This document shows positions 9,655 to 20,800 of a stretch of 64,000 bases of DNA, piece after piece. How positions within the stretch are numbered: the stretch's first letter is position 1; each line of letters opens with the position of its first letter. A program made the translations under genes and the position numbers. Source of the DNA: Lucinisca nassula. Lineage: Eukaryota > Mollusca > Bivalvia > Lucinida > Lucinidae. The notes under the pieces were generated by a model. It saw only the letters and a program-made list of their open reading frames with translations, was not told the origin of the DNA and did no database searches. The DNA lies in the NCBI GenBank assembly GCA_963580285.1, contig OY757013.1, forward strand, positions 135,405,027 through 135,469,026. The letters are read 5' to 3'.

Positions 9655-10750
9655 AACTATATACAATAAGTTTACAGAGTTATGCTAAAACGCATACAGG
9701 CTTTGAATTCTTCTGCAGTATTGGCATCTACTACAGAGGAGGGAAGCCTATTCCACTATTGAATAGTTCTCTGGAAGAAGGTATTCTTTATAATATTGTC
9801 TGCTTTTTACTTTGATGCCTTCGCCAGAGTTGTACTTTTCACATAGGTCAAGTTTTAAGAGACACTGTACCAGGGTGTATCTTTTAAAAGAAGGTTGTAG
9901 GGGACTATTCGCGACTGGCATCCAGCTCATCAAGCATATCACACACATTACGTGTGTTCGGCCATCGCCTGCAGGTCCATCGAGCACCCATTCTCTGGAC
10001 CTTCTCACCTGTCGAAGCTAGGTTTTATCATAGGGGTGTCAAACAAGTGAGACATACTCAAATCGATGCCGAACCAATATTTTGTATGCACCTAGGAGCA
10101 AAAGCCAAAATATATCGAAGAAATCCTAATGTCCTACTTGCTTTGAATGTAATCTCAGAAATGTACTGAGTCGAAATGAGATCGTTAATGATGGTGATAC
10201 AAAGACATCTAGCGGACTTAGTGTGCTCAAATGTCTGCTGGTGACATGAGTATTCGAAGTTAATCTGTTTGTCCAGAAGGTGTCTTGACACCCTCATTGA
10301 ATGACATTTGGGCACACTGAGCTGCCCATCGGCCTCCCTTAACACGATTTGTAATTGAATGTTGTAAATATTTGTTGCCATGTTTGTTGAAATAGATTAT
10401 CATTCTAAGGGAAGGGCTGTAACTAATTTTGGTAGAACTTTGAGCTTAGTCCCATTGTTTGTACTGTTAATTGTAAAAAGACAATACAATAAGTTTATAC
10501 TATATTATCGCACCCCACGTATCCCACCCCAACGTACCAGGCTATCCAGGTCATCTTGTAAGATAAAGCAGTCATGAACAGTATATATTCCTCTACAAAA
10601 CACAATCATCAGCAAACAAACGACAATATATTGTCTGATATTGTCTGGAAGATCATTAATAAATAACAAGAAAAGGATAGGTCCAAGTATAGAACCTTTG
10701 GGAACACCTGAAAAAACAGGGCCCTGGATCGGACGCTTGGATCCCATCCA
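9655..10750 (-). pseudogene. CR1/Jockey-type LINE reverse transcriptase relic
   Basis: The minus-strand reading gives GVPKGSILGPILFLLFINDL (about 10640-10712), the RT block before the catalytic centre. The FADD site survives in a neighbouring frame at about 10605-10616. Further along are ILQDDLDSLVRW, KASRTLGFLRYIL and FAPRCIQN (10060-10150), remnants of the WTCRRWPNT-type tail (about 9960-9990) and WNRLPSSVVDA near 9730-9765, the usual C-terminal end of such ORF2 proteins. Many stops and frameshifts make it non-functional. The N-terminal endonuclease is missing; a GATA microsatellite lies just upstream. Confidence 0.88.
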
Positions 10751-10780
10751 ACCACCAGCACTTGGTTACTGAATCCTCTG

Positions 10781-10782
<2 letters not shown>

Positions 10783-10845
<63 letters not shown>

Positions 10846-10846
10846 T
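10783..10846. repeat. (GATA)n microsatellite
   Basis: About 16 perfect GATA units. A longer GATA tract lies at 44204-44342. Confidence 0.97.
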
Positions 10847-11155
10847 CTAAAATCTTCTTCTAAAAACGTGGGAAATCGTCAAATACGGAAACTTATTACA
10901 CCCGTTTGTTTTTGGTTTCACAGGAACCTCCTCCAGGTGAATGTATACCCTGATTTTTGTACGAGCATTACTCGCAGTGGGTAATGTTAAATAAAGGCAC
11001 TGTCTTCTGAGCAAACACTCGTTTTGACTCCTTTTAGATAGTTTAAAGTGTTGTGTAGAACATCAAATGAGTGTCATGTAATCATTGTGCTGACAATTCT
11101 TGGGACAGATGAGGGTAAAAGTAATGACACCTTCCTCCCTGACTTAAATTTAGCA
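10847..11155. other. No recognised feature
   Basis: About 310 bp of non-repetitive AT-rich sequence with no supported gene. Confidence 0.5.
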
Positions 11156-11160
11156 AATTC

Positions 11161-11425
11161 ATCACGTGAACAAGTCCGTGAAATGTAGACCCCCCTAAAC
11201 CCATTTTTATACAGCGAAAACAGGGGTTTACGGGGGTATTCATTATTTTCTTATTTCTGCTCCAAGACATAGGTTGTGGGTACTCGTTAGAACTGCCCCA
11301 ATGAGGCGGTTCTAACGATCACACACAACCTATGTTATGAGCATTTATAGGGGAAATATCACAGATTTTCATCAGAAAAGTAGCCATTTTGTAGATGTGA
11401 AAACTGCACTATATCGTACGGGTGA
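11161..11425 (+). mobile_element. P2 foldback MITE
   Basis: It starts CATCACGTGAACAAGTCCGTG, followed by CTAAACCCAT and GGGGTTTACGGG. The palindrome at 11265-11333 has arms GGGTACTCGTTAGAACTG and GGCGGTTCTAACGATC. Then comes the P2 right portion TTTTCATCAGAAAAGTAGCC, ATTTTGTAGATGTGAAAA and ACGGGTG. The extreme right terminus is eroded. Confidence 0.78.
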
Positions 11426-11849
11426 TTTAGCGTAATGGATCGGTGTACAAACATGCACTGGCATCATTTGAAGGAAGTGGACCTTCCTTCGGAGCAGGAT
11501 ATTTTGGATGAGAAGGCGCCTCCCTTGAATGCTGTCTACTTTCAAGATGATGTACACCTTAATTGGAATTTGTTCGTGACTCCAGGCGACATTTAGGCTT
11601 CTCTTGTGGCTCAGTGTTAAGAAATTATCAAGGCCTGCCCATAACTCGCCTATAGACAAGTTTGCCAGTTCGCATGTTTACAAGGAAATAGACAGTTGGA
11701 CATTATTGATTAGTGAATATTCGAATGATGGTCATCATATTAAAATTATATTAATTTATAAAAAGTGGAAAATAACAGTTATAGGACAGACACAAATTAA
11801 GGATAATCGGTTAGTGTTTTTTTTTTTTTTGTTGTTGTTGTTGTTGTTG
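11426..11849. other. Unique-looking sequence
   Basis: No recognised repeat. Frames on both strands lack similarity that I can identify. A (TTG)n tract lies at 11831-11851. Confidence 0.5.
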
Positions 11850-12430
11850 TTACTGTTAAATAAGTGGCCATTACATAATCTGATCGTATCATTACTGGCC
11901 AATGTTGTAAATTCAATGCCTATTAAAATAATGATAACAATTTATGGCCAATAAAATGTACAAAAGGGTAATCCTTTGGAAGCAAGGACAGCAACACAAC
12001 CTAATCACAAACAAATGACCATAAAAATATCGACACCTCTGAAATAACCGTTTTTAATGCCAATATGTTTAGGTTTATATATTTAATGACCATTCAATAA
12101 CGGGAAATATGAATCATTGTTTTTTTAATGGCCATGAAAATATAGTTAATTGCCAGTGGTCGACATGAACATTTTTAGGCAATCATTTCTTGTAATGACC
12201 ATTAAAGCTGTAAAACTCATGGTCATTAAAACATCACAAAACAAAAAATAATGTGTTATTACTTTTAAATGTTATAAAACTTTAAAGAGCGATAGCATTA
12301 ATGGTAATTTAATGCTTGGACTTGCTTTTTAATGACCATTACCACTAAATTAATGGCCATTAATATGGACATTAATGGCTTTAGCTGGAAAACCATTATT
12401 GTTTGCAAACGTAAAATAATGGATGAGTTT
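11850..12430. repeat. ATGGCCAT motif field, large
   Basis: There are about 14 occurrences of ATGGCCAT or near variants (ATGACCAT, TGGCCATT), for example at 11864, 11895, 11942, 12016, 12086, 12127, 12196, 12220, 12333 and 12352. Spacing is irregular and the sequence between is not conserved, so this is not a tandem array. Confidence 0.6.
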
Positions 12431-12489
12431 AATAGGAATTTAATTATTAATGAGATTTTTGACAGGATAACATATTTTAATGTTTTTAT

Positions 12490-13255
12490 GTGCAGTAGTG
12501 TAGACCCTTATGGAAACATCAACAGAGGAAAGCCAAAAGAACAGTGCCTTTCCCACAAAATGGCCAACTGGCTATCCAAAACAAAATTATATAAGCGATA
12601 CACACACTCAAAGACAAGCCATAACAAAAATAAACCGCAACAGAAGAACCGCCCTGGAAGGGTCAGTGAAACGAATTCTACTGGGGTGGAGGGGGGGGGG
12701 TGGTTAAACCGCTCTTACCGTTGTCGAGATTTAGACAAATAATTTGTTCAGTCCGCATGAAGGCCTACCTTCCATTAAGCGCTACATCCAAGTGAACACA
12801 AAAATCAAACAACCACAGAGATGATACAAAGGTGAGGTCTCGGCAGCAGGAAACCACTGAAATGCTGGAGCAAAAGAAAACCAACAATTATACTCCGATG
12901 AGTCCAACCAGAGATAGAGCATCAGGTACCAACCAACGTTTCTTTCTAATTCTCAGTAAGCCTTTACACTGGAACCCTCATAGAGTCTGAGGCCTGACCC
13001 ACCGGCGTGCAATTAAAGAGGGAAGCAAAATTGTCAACCATGATTGGGTTAACAACCATGCATGCAGTCTGTCGTATAACATTTATGTTGTACCCAATCT
13101 GTTTATATCGAAGACTGACCTCACGAAATCGGGTGCTGAAGTCATTGCAATCATATATTTGTTCTGAACTCACACACCAAGTCACCATAAAATCCGGGCT
13201 CCGACGAACCCTGCTGCAGAAGAGACTTAAGTCCAACATTTAATTTTGAAATTAA
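12490..13255 (+). repeat. Family M element, long copy
   Basis: Signature blocks in order are CCCACAAAATGGCCAACTGG, AACCGCAACAGAAGAACCG, GGAAGGGTCAGTGAAACGAA, a G-run at 12690-12698, TAGACAAATAATTTGTTCAG, GTCCGCATGAAGGCC, GCTGGAGCAAAAGAAAACCA, AGAGATAGAGCATCAGG, CACCGGCGTGCAATTAAAGA and GACTTAAGTCCAACATTTAA. The same order recurs at 31200-32160. The opening block (AGAAGTGAAGGCAATGATCAGGA in other copies) is missing here. It has no coding capacity; the class is unknown. Confidence 0.75.
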
Positions 13256-13845
13256 ATCGGAATGACGTCCAAAAAACCCCGAAAGGCTTTGCGTAGTTTA
13301 TGGTACCGATCAACCGGATTAAGAAATTTAGAAAAAAACGACTAACAAAAGCGGATACGGCGAAAATACTCGGAGTTCTGCTACGAAAACATCCAACTAA
13401 AGACAACAAACATCCAAATATTTAGCAACAATATAAATTTTTAGGAAAACTGTGAAGACAACAATATGAGGTTTGAGTTAAAAAGTATAGACTATGCTCA
13501 GACTGCTCCTTGAAAGCGGACTGATTTGGGTCCGCATTGTTTTGTTTAGGTCTGCGTCGCCGTACATGCCTTATGCCATACTTTGTTGTTGTGTTTGGTT
13601 CTAGTTTCATCAGGGGAAACCCTGTATTACGCAAGCACAGGTGAGGCAAAATATATTTAAAACAGGAAACTTAAATCCAGGCATTATCATCAGTTATTAT
13701 CTAGAACAATAATCCGGTGATTATCACTGGAAAGGGCAATCTCGTGCAGTGGCAAAAATAGTTCATTATATTATAAAGGTCAACAGTGCGTAAATGGATC
13801 TCCAATGGATTTTTGTTCAAACTTTTGTATGCAAGTACATTTGTA
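13256..13845. other. No recognised feature
   Basis: About 590 bp after the M element. No gene or known repeat; frames present are short and unsupported. Confidence 0.45.
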
Positions 13846-14212
13846 CATTTATCATATGACGTCGCGTCTGAGAGTGTGATAAGGCCATGTAATATTTTCG
13901 ATAATCCACTAGTGGATTAAATATGCAAATTAGCTAGATACCTCCCGTACCGCAACATGTACGACGCCCTTAACGACCTCGCGTTTACTAATGGCGGAAT
14001 AGTGACAATTTTATAAAACAATCGTGAATATAATGCGTTTTAAATGTCATATGATAAATAGAATCTTGCATTCGTGCTCATGCAATATTTAATTCATTAA
14101 ACTCGTTGAGAAATAGGGATAAAATGCTCGGCAAAGCCTCGCATTTTATCCCTTTTCCTCAACTCGTTCAATAAATTGAATATTACATGGACACTCATGT
14201 AAGATCCTCTAT
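13846..14212 (-). mobile_element. R palindromic MITE, copy 2 (inverted)
   Basis: It opens TATCATATGACGTCGCGTCT and runs through GATAATCCACTAGTGGATTA and CGCCATTAG-type sequence in reverse. The long palindrome is at about 14070-14195 (GGGATAAAATGCTCGGC / GCCTCGCATTTTATCCC). It ends ACTCATGTAAGATCCTC, the mirror image of copy 1. Confidence 0.82.
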
Positions 14213-14735
14213 ATCAACAATGAGTTTATAGCCAATAGTAAAATCTAGTTATATATTGAGTGAGAAATCACGGGGCGTAAGATCGCGACGCCAAGAGGCG
14301 CCTTTTTATCCCGTTTCATCACGTCATTCATTGTTATCTTGATGTTAGACGGTGTAACGTCCTTTTCTTGCACCAGATGCGTTATGAAAACAGGTAAACG
14401 CAAGCGAAAAAGTGGATTCTATTGGCGGTATTCCTTTAAACAATGGCGTAATATAGCCAAAACCTGAAGGAGTCAATAGCATTTTCGTCGACTTTTAATG
14501 TATTAAATGTTGATTTATTTTTTATTTATTCATTTATTTTATTTATTTTTTTTTTTTTTTTGGTTTTGGTTTTACGACCCCCATGTAGAATCGAAACAGA
14601 TCAATTTATTGAGTGCTAAATCAGTTTTTCGGTCCGTTGTAAGTAGTCAATTTGATCCATTTCACTACTGACCTCCAACCAGTGCAATATCACTCAATAT
14701 ATCAATGCTGGTGTTGATATATTTCTTAAACACGC
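14213..14735. repeat. Unclassified palindromic sequence
   Basis: 14266-14335 holds a loose inverted repeat (CACGGGGCGTAAGATCGCG against GGCGCCTTTTTATCCCG). The edges near 14216 and 14700 share ATATCAA/ATTGAGTG words (TATATTGAGTGAG; CACTCAATATATCAA), which suggests a larger foldback unit of about 490 bp. A T-run lies at 14548-14561. The class is unknown. Confidence 0.4.
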
Positions 14736-14764
14736 GGCTCATTTTAGAGCCGACTCTTTCAGAG

Positions 14765-14850
14765 ATGCAGGTACAATGGTTGGCTTATTCGCGAAGTTAG
14801 GCAACGGACATCGCGGTGAGTACCTAGATAAGTGATAGCTTTGCATGACT
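14765..14850 (+). repeat. 5S-rRNA-like stretch 1
   Basis: GCGAAGTTAGGCAACGGACA followed by CGGTGAGTACCTAGATAAGTG resembles the internal 5S rRNA region (GAAGTTAAGCAAC, then GTTAGTACTTGGATGGGTGACC). It is too diverged and incomplete for a gene. A 5S-derived SINE or pseudogene is likely. Confidence 0.5.
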
Positions 14851-14981
14851 TCGCGGACGACCCGGCAAACCGATTGCTGGTATAGACGCCGCACTCGAGT
14901 TTGTCTAGTGAAGCATGTGTCATTTCGAGAGGAAGTCAAGTGATGAGGGCATAACTGTTATGGACAGAGACCACTTCTACA

Positions 14982-15090
14982 GCCTTGCTGTCGGAACCCG
15001 CGGGTATAGTGGTTAGATTTTTTCACGACGTTAAGCAACGGAGGTCGAGGTTACTACCTGGAAGGGTGACCGTGTCATTTGAGCCGGCGC
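14982..15090 (+). repeat. 5S-rRNA-like stretch 2
   Basis: GACGTTAAGCAACGGAGGTC, GGTTACTACCTGGAAGGGTG and ACCGTG line up in order with the 5S internal promoter region. Upstream GGGTATAGTGGTTAGATTTT corresponds to the region before it. It is closer to 5S than stretch 1. A word like CGGACGA-CCGGCAAAC follows stretch 1 (14858) and recurs at 15331-15346, hinting at a repeated composite unit. Most likely a 5S-headed SINE relic. Confidence 0.6.
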
Positions 15091-15196
15091 ATATCAAACT
15101 CTACAATAAGACCTGTGTGACCAGCACAGACTGAAATCAACCTACACACCGATCTACTATGAGAAGACCTTATGCATATGTCTCTTTGCATCGATA

Positions 15197-15287
15197 TTAG
15201 CCAAAAGTAGGTATATGCGATCAGCGAAGACTCTGATCAAACTGCGCGAAAGCACAGTCTGATCTGAGTCTTCGCTGGTCGCTCAAG
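15197..15287. repeat. Z palindrome, copy 1
   Basis: An inverted repeat with arms GCGATCAGCGAAGACTCTGA and CAGTCTGATCTGAGTCTTCG. Relatives are at 33433-33497, 55878-55962 and 56280-56354, all with an ACTGCGC/GCGCAGT centre. Confidence 0.65.
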
Positions 15288-15416
15288 ATTTCTTGTAGAT
15301 TTTGCCATGTGCTGGCTCATTTGACTTCTTGGACGAACCGGCAAACTACACTGTTTGTGTGTGCATCTGTATGGTTTTACAAGGCTGAATTAGCTTAAAG
15401 CCATCTCTTTACCATC

Positions 15417-15886
15417 AAATGGAGGATCTTGCACGAGTGGATATTTCATATGAACTTCATGAAACGAGCCTTCGGCGAGTTTCATAAATTTCATATGAAA
15501 TGCCCACGAGTGTACGATTCTGCTTATCATATAACGATTTAAAATCAGATTTCGCACCCCCCCCCCCGCCCATCGGGGCTTGAAGAAATAGATTGGCTAC
15601 GTGATGCTTCCACGCAGAGCTAAAACCGACCGGACACAAGTACTGGTAAACTGTCTAACTATCGGGTAAAAGTCCCACAATATTGGACGCAACATCTCCA
15701 AAATGACCTATACAGTGTTGATGGGGACGTTAACAAAACAAAATCAAACAAAATTTAAAATCAGATTTTATCGCCGAAGAAAGTCAAAAGAAAACACGGG
15801 GTTGTCACGAACAGTGGCATGACGTTACTCGCAAGTAACCCTATGTTATTACACGTGTGGTCATATGATTTTTGAAAGTTGATTTT
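15417..15886 (+). mobile_element. Q palindromic MITE, split by an F SINE
   Basis: It starts TGGAGGATCTTGCACGAGTG. The palindrome at 15446-15502 has arms TTTCATATGAACTTCATGAA and TTCATAAATTTCATATGAAA. Its interior resumes after the SINE (TTTATCGCCGAAGAAAGT) and ends GTTATTACACGTGTGGTCAT. The SINE at 15553-15752 sits between two copies of ATTTAAAATCAGATTT. Confidence 0.78.
15553..15752 (+). mobile_element. F SINE with 16-bp target duplication
   Basis: It begins at a C-run and GCCCATCGGGGCTTGAAGAA, then GATGCTTCCACGCAGAGCT and GTACTGGTAAAC. It lacks about 100 bp of the middle and resumes at CGGGTAAAAGTCCCACA. It ends GACGTTAAC-AAAACAAAATC. The 16-bp duplication ATTTAAAATCAGATTT (15537-15552 and 15753-15768) is perfect, which indicates target-primed insertion. 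Confidence 0.9.
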
Positions 15887-16880
15887 TAAAATCAAGTTTC
15901 TATGGCAATACATTTCTACTTCCTGTACTGGACCGCGTTACTCTTCTTCCGCTGTTCGTTCGCTGCATGAAGTAGTCCAAAGGAACTCTTGAAAAATAAT
16001 TTTGCAGGCCTGGAACGTCTTTCAAAATATTTCAGTTTTCGAGACTTTATACGGATTGAATATAAATTGACACAGATAGACGAATTCTGAAACGAAAACA
16101 GTACTCTGGGACTATTTGCCTACGCGCTTTCCGATAGTATTTATGTTTTACTCTTTCATCCCTGAGTTTCTAAACAGGACTATTCTCGCTATAAATATAC
16201 TCTTATAGAAAATGATTTCTGATTTGTTCACTGACATGATGACAAACAGTGTACATGTAGATTCTGGCGAGACGTTCTAGCTACGTGCCGTCTGCACCGG
16301 TCTACAAGGTTAAAAGGGTTAGCTAATCAGTCCATTTACTGACCTGCAGTTCGCCTGCTTTCGAGAGCTCAAATTACAAAACACGTGTTGTAAGCTGTGA
16401 GTTTAAAATCAAGTTCCGTACTTTAGCAAATAGTGACGACACCGATCCGACGCAACATTCTGTGGCCCCTCATCTATCTTAACTATTTCCGAATGTCCCG
16501 GACCCCGTACAGGTTGGAATCAACGTATTTTAATTCGCCTTCAACTTGGGAAATTACGGCGTCTGATCAGGGTTATAATGTCTAAATCAGATGGTTTAAA
16601 AATGTTTTTTTTTTTTTTTTTTTTTTTTTTCAAATTATTCTCCTTTTTATGTCCCGACGTCCGAAGGAACATAGCTCCAAGTGGCTGCACAATGTATGTG
16701 CATCGTCGTATTAATGCGACGTTGATGCGACGTTGCTAATACATCATGTGTCCGCTAGCAGAACTTCTCTGTAAGATTATTTGCAGGTATATACTGAGCT
16801 AAATTAGAAATTTATGGTTTGACCATCTAAAAATTGGGAGACACGTTTATCTTTCTTTCTACCGTTTTTTTTTTCTTCGT
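15887..16880. other. No recognised feature
   Basis: About 1 kb of unremarkable sequence with a T-run at 16602-16631. CATCGTCGTATTAATGCGAC near 16700 is a short inverted motif. No supported gene. Confidence 0.45.
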
Positions 16881-16905
16881 GAGGCAATGACGATGTGTCT
16901 CTTGT

Positions 16906-17433
16906 GTCACTGGGGAGTTCAGCTGATATTGACTTACAGTTGGGCAACACCTGCTCTCCTTGCAGCAGGTAACGGTAGAGTGGGGGAGTGTTTTTATTTC
17001 TTCTGTTTCTACACTTCCATTCATTTTCCTCCTCCTCTGTCCCTCACTTCCATGTCCTCTACAACGACCCCCGCCCATCGGGGCTTGAAGAAATATATGG
17101 GTTGCATGATGCTTCCACGCAGAGCTAAAACCGACCCGCACACGAGTACTGGTAAACCTGCCCTGACAAAGCGGTGCGAGTCGGCCCATCCATTCTTATA
17201 AACCCTATTGGTTTCATGGTCGGCAGGGCTTGAGATGCCATTTCATCTCAATGTCCGGTAAAAGGCCCACAAAATAGGAAGCAACGCCTCCAAAATGACC
17301 TTTACAGTGTCGACGGTGACGTTAAACCTCAAATCAAACAAAAAAAAAACAAAAAAAAAAAAACAAAACAAATCATCTCCTCTACTGTCTCTTCTGTCTA
17401 TTTTCCCCCTTTCTCTTGGAGAAGACAAAAATG
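16906..17433 (+). repeat. K repeat, copy 2, split by an F SINE
   Basis: This is homologous to the reverse strand of 9210-9450. GCAGCAGGTAACGG, TTTCTACACTTCCATTCAT and GTCCCTCACTTCCATGTC appear before the SINE, and CTTTCTCTTGGAGAAGA after it. Confidence 0.55.
17065..17374 (+). mobile_element. F SINE, near full length
   Basis: It opens CCCCCGCCCATCGGGGCTTG and carries GATGCTTCCACGCAGAGCTA, GTACTGGTAAACC, GGTGCGAGTCGG, CCCTATTGGTTTCAT, CAGGGCTTGAGATG, CCAAAATGACCTTTACAGTG and GACGTTAAACCTCAAATCAA. The A-rich tail is (CAAAAA)n. The flanks TCCTCTAC (17054-17062 region) and TCCTCTAC (about 17377) look like a short target duplication, and the two flanks rejoin repeat K. No tRNA promoter boxes are evident in the head. 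Confidence 0.85.
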
Positions 17434-17720
17434 GTCCACTAGGGTTGACCTGTCGTTAAACTCAAAACAACCGATCACTCATTTTTTTCTTTGTCGAATT
17501 TTTTAACCCACTGGGACCTTGTCAAATCAGAATCAGAATCAGAATTGTTACTGGTGATAGGTCAAATGGCATTCATACACCAGGACCTGTGATATGGGAA
17601 ATTAGTCTCTAGATTTTGTCAACAAAATATATAGATAACTGCTTGATCTACGGCTAACATGGTTATATAATAATTAATCCCCATAAATCAACTTTCCTTA
17701 GTACTTTCAGTACTTTGATT
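17434..17720. other. No recognised feature
   Basis: A short AATCAG repeat (17524-17542) is the only local pattern. No supported gene. Confidence 0.45.
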
Positions 17721-17880
17721 ATTACATGACGTTATCCACTAGATTAAAGTGGCGCTATATGATATAGTAAACACAAATAATAGAATATAATCGGTAAGCC
17801 TTAGACAATTTTATAGGGACGAGCCTCAACGAGCCCCTATGAAACTGTCGCGGCGAACCGATTATATTTTATTATTAAAG
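17721..17880. repeat. Foldback sequence, Q-related
   Basis: The inverted repeat AATATAATCGGT (17782) / ACCGATTATATT (17857) encloses a second pair around GGGACGAGCCTCAACGAGCCCC. ATGACGTTATCCACTAGATT resembles the Q-element edge (ACGACGTTATCCACTGCTTA). Probably a diverged MITE. Confidence 0.45.
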
Positions 17881-20800
17881 ACACTAATCATGTATTTAGT
17901 TTATACCGCAACTCAAAACAATCAAGGGGTTTCGCAATTATTTAGCAAAGGGGGTCTTTCACGGTATAGGAAATGTGCATTGGTTTCTGCCCACGCTTGG
18001 ATTTTGATGAAATTATGCACAATAATTGCCTTGTGTATAACCATTATAATAACGATGCATTCAATTTTAAATTTTATTTCCGTAGTAAATTTATTACATA
18101 TTTTATGAAGTCTCTATCACAACAGAGAGTACTCTCATATAAACTTGTCTACAGTATTCAGAGTTTCATATACCTAATGCTGCTATGTTTTATGAATTAA
18201 AGCCGTACTTGGTGAGTTAGTTGATACTATGAATGACCTCATGTGTCTAGTAATAGTGACTGGGCATTCAGTTTTCTTTGATTGTGTCCCCACATTTCAG
18301 CTCCTATTTTTGTATTCATTAAAATATTATATGCATTTTTACCATGTTCCAATTTTTGTCAAGAAAACTTTATAGCATAAAAACTACCCACATATTTTAG
18401 GAACATGTTGATGAATTTTGATGGAAATTGAGGACTGGTAACATTGTGTTTTAACAGACTGAATACTGATCGTCCAGATTCAGTAAAATGTGAAATTATA
18501 TGATTATCATGTTTTGGTCATGCTGTTTAATAATACTTTATTATTGCTTTCAATTTGGATGGCTATAGTATGGTATGGTTTGTGTAAGTAGTTCATATAG
18601 CATAATAATAAGTATTATTTCAAAACATCAATTTCGGTAAATTTGCCCCCCTATTGAACAAACTATTTTGTCTACAGAACTATACCGCAAAGGTTTTGAT
18701 GACAAACGTCATCAAACGCACCCATGTAATCATGTGCACAGTTTTCTTTCTGTCTTTCTTGTCTAATATGGTAATGGTGCTAAGGTGATGTTTAGATTTA
18801 ACATTTAAATCAACAACATACCAGTCACTTTAGATGCTGCTTCAGATTTTGTGACATTTGATATCCGATTCGAGATAAATGACTCTCAAGTCAAACTGTT
18901 GTTTGTTTATTTAACCCTAACTGTCCATTTAAAAAGAAAGGTTCACTCTAGGGAAAATCAATAACACTTGAGATTACTTTTCCTGGAAATTAAGTTTTCA
19001 GAATTGTATCTGCATAGGCACTAGCCAATCTTTCTTTTTTGAATAGGCCCTATGAACGAAATCAAACGGCTTCCTGAAGCTGTATTCCAAAGCCATTTTA
19101 ATTTGCTTTTAGAATTCACATGGTCGTACATTTGTCAGCGTTCCAAACTTATGTGATCATGATTTTGTTGTCTATATATTTGTATAGGTCTTTTACTTCA
19201 TTTACCTATCTCAGCAGTTGTTGCAGTAATTACAAAGCACATTATGTAAGATATCAAGAAGCATTTGAACTGTTGATAATAATTATTCAATCTGTGAGTA
19301 GTTATCACATTACACATAGGATTTTAAATTATTTTCAGTAAATACAATCTGATGTCTTTTTCTGTCCAAACACTGCAATGCTCTTTCTAAGCTGAGAGAT
19401 ACATTGCACAGAAATGTACTGGTAATTATAAATGAACAAAAAGCAAGCACGAACAGTGCTTAAAAAAACAGTGAACTTGCATTCAGCAGAAACATTCAAG
19501 AAGTGGTCGAAAGGTTTACAACCAGAAAGAAAAATACTAAAAGCTCGCTTCCGATAAATTAACCACGATATTGACAAAGTAAATTGAAAAATAAGACACT
19601 AAAGAAACGTCAACAATTACAATACCAATGCAGAAAAGAGCCATATTTATGCATGTGTACTATAAGGAGGGAAACTGTTTCTCTCCCTGTCTAATAGCAA
19701 AATTTCTCTAGGTCATGGAACAGCTTTGTTAAAACCAAATATTCTGCGCCTCATCGATCAATGATATCTTTTGCAACAGAAATCCAATATCAGTGACATT
19801 TAGATTTTTGGAAATACTAACCAATAGTTACTGTAACTTTTTTGTTAGGATAATAATGCAGCGTTCTTTTGTTAGGATAATAATGCAGCGTTCATAAAGA
19901 CAGTGTATATCTAAGGCTTAATCTAGCCATGGCTTTATCAACAGAACTATATTTACTAGTAACAACAAACCACTGACCATTGCGTCCTTGTATACCAGCT
20001 TGGTATGGAAATGAAATTAATGGATCTCCTTACCTTACACCTATTTGAGTAGCATGACTTATCCAAGTCATTAAATAAAGTTGCGCTTGTTCACAATAAT
20101 TTTGCTGCTAATAGAAAAAGCTATATATGTTGTTTAGCCTAATTTGCTGATTAGAATACCTTTTGATTTAGCGTTTTACTATCTACTATTTTGGATAGAT
20201 CATAGTGTATAAATGAAAGGAAAATATCAGAAATTCATGATATTTTAAGTTTCTAAGCTAAATTACCTCAATATGTATTCATTTTGATTTGTATAATCTC
20301 ATTTTTATTACGCAGTGTTACGAATTGCCTTTTTGTAAGGTTCTTGGATGATTTCAATAAAATAGTAAATTTTGCAGAAACGACTTATATTTTATATTAT
20401 ACTTATACTTATTTGCAGTTTATATTTTACTTTTGGTCATTTGAGATCAACGTGAATATTCTTAGAAATCAGAAACAAATAATTAGTTTAGACTCAAATT
20501 CTAGACAGGTTTTTAATTATTTGGACCTCATTTTGATTTATATCATTCTTTGAATCGACTGCCTATTCGGAATTCGCAAAATTGCAATATGCTTCCTCTG
20601 GCTTTCGTTGCCGGATCATTACAGGGTCACTGATGAGGCTTTATTAGCCGAAACTACGTAGTATGACCCATCGTCTTTCTTATGAATATTTTCATTGCTC
20701 TTAAAGGATCTCATTTTTGATTTTTATTTACATCCATTAAAGGTGTAAAACTGCAGTGTTACCGGTTTCGAATTTTCATGAAATTTGGCATAGCTAAAGA

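Noticed and set aside
4946..11270. Recurring open frame (MSWSRNKK...FHG) in several P2 copies, on both strands
   Set aside because: It lies across the palindrome and G/C-rich block of a MITE. Similarity between copies follows from DNA homology, other copies carry stops, and no domain is seen.
12332..12742. 136-codon frame on the plus strand
   Set aside because: It spans the ATGGCCAT motif field and the start of an M element, two unrelated repeats, so a single gene is implausible.
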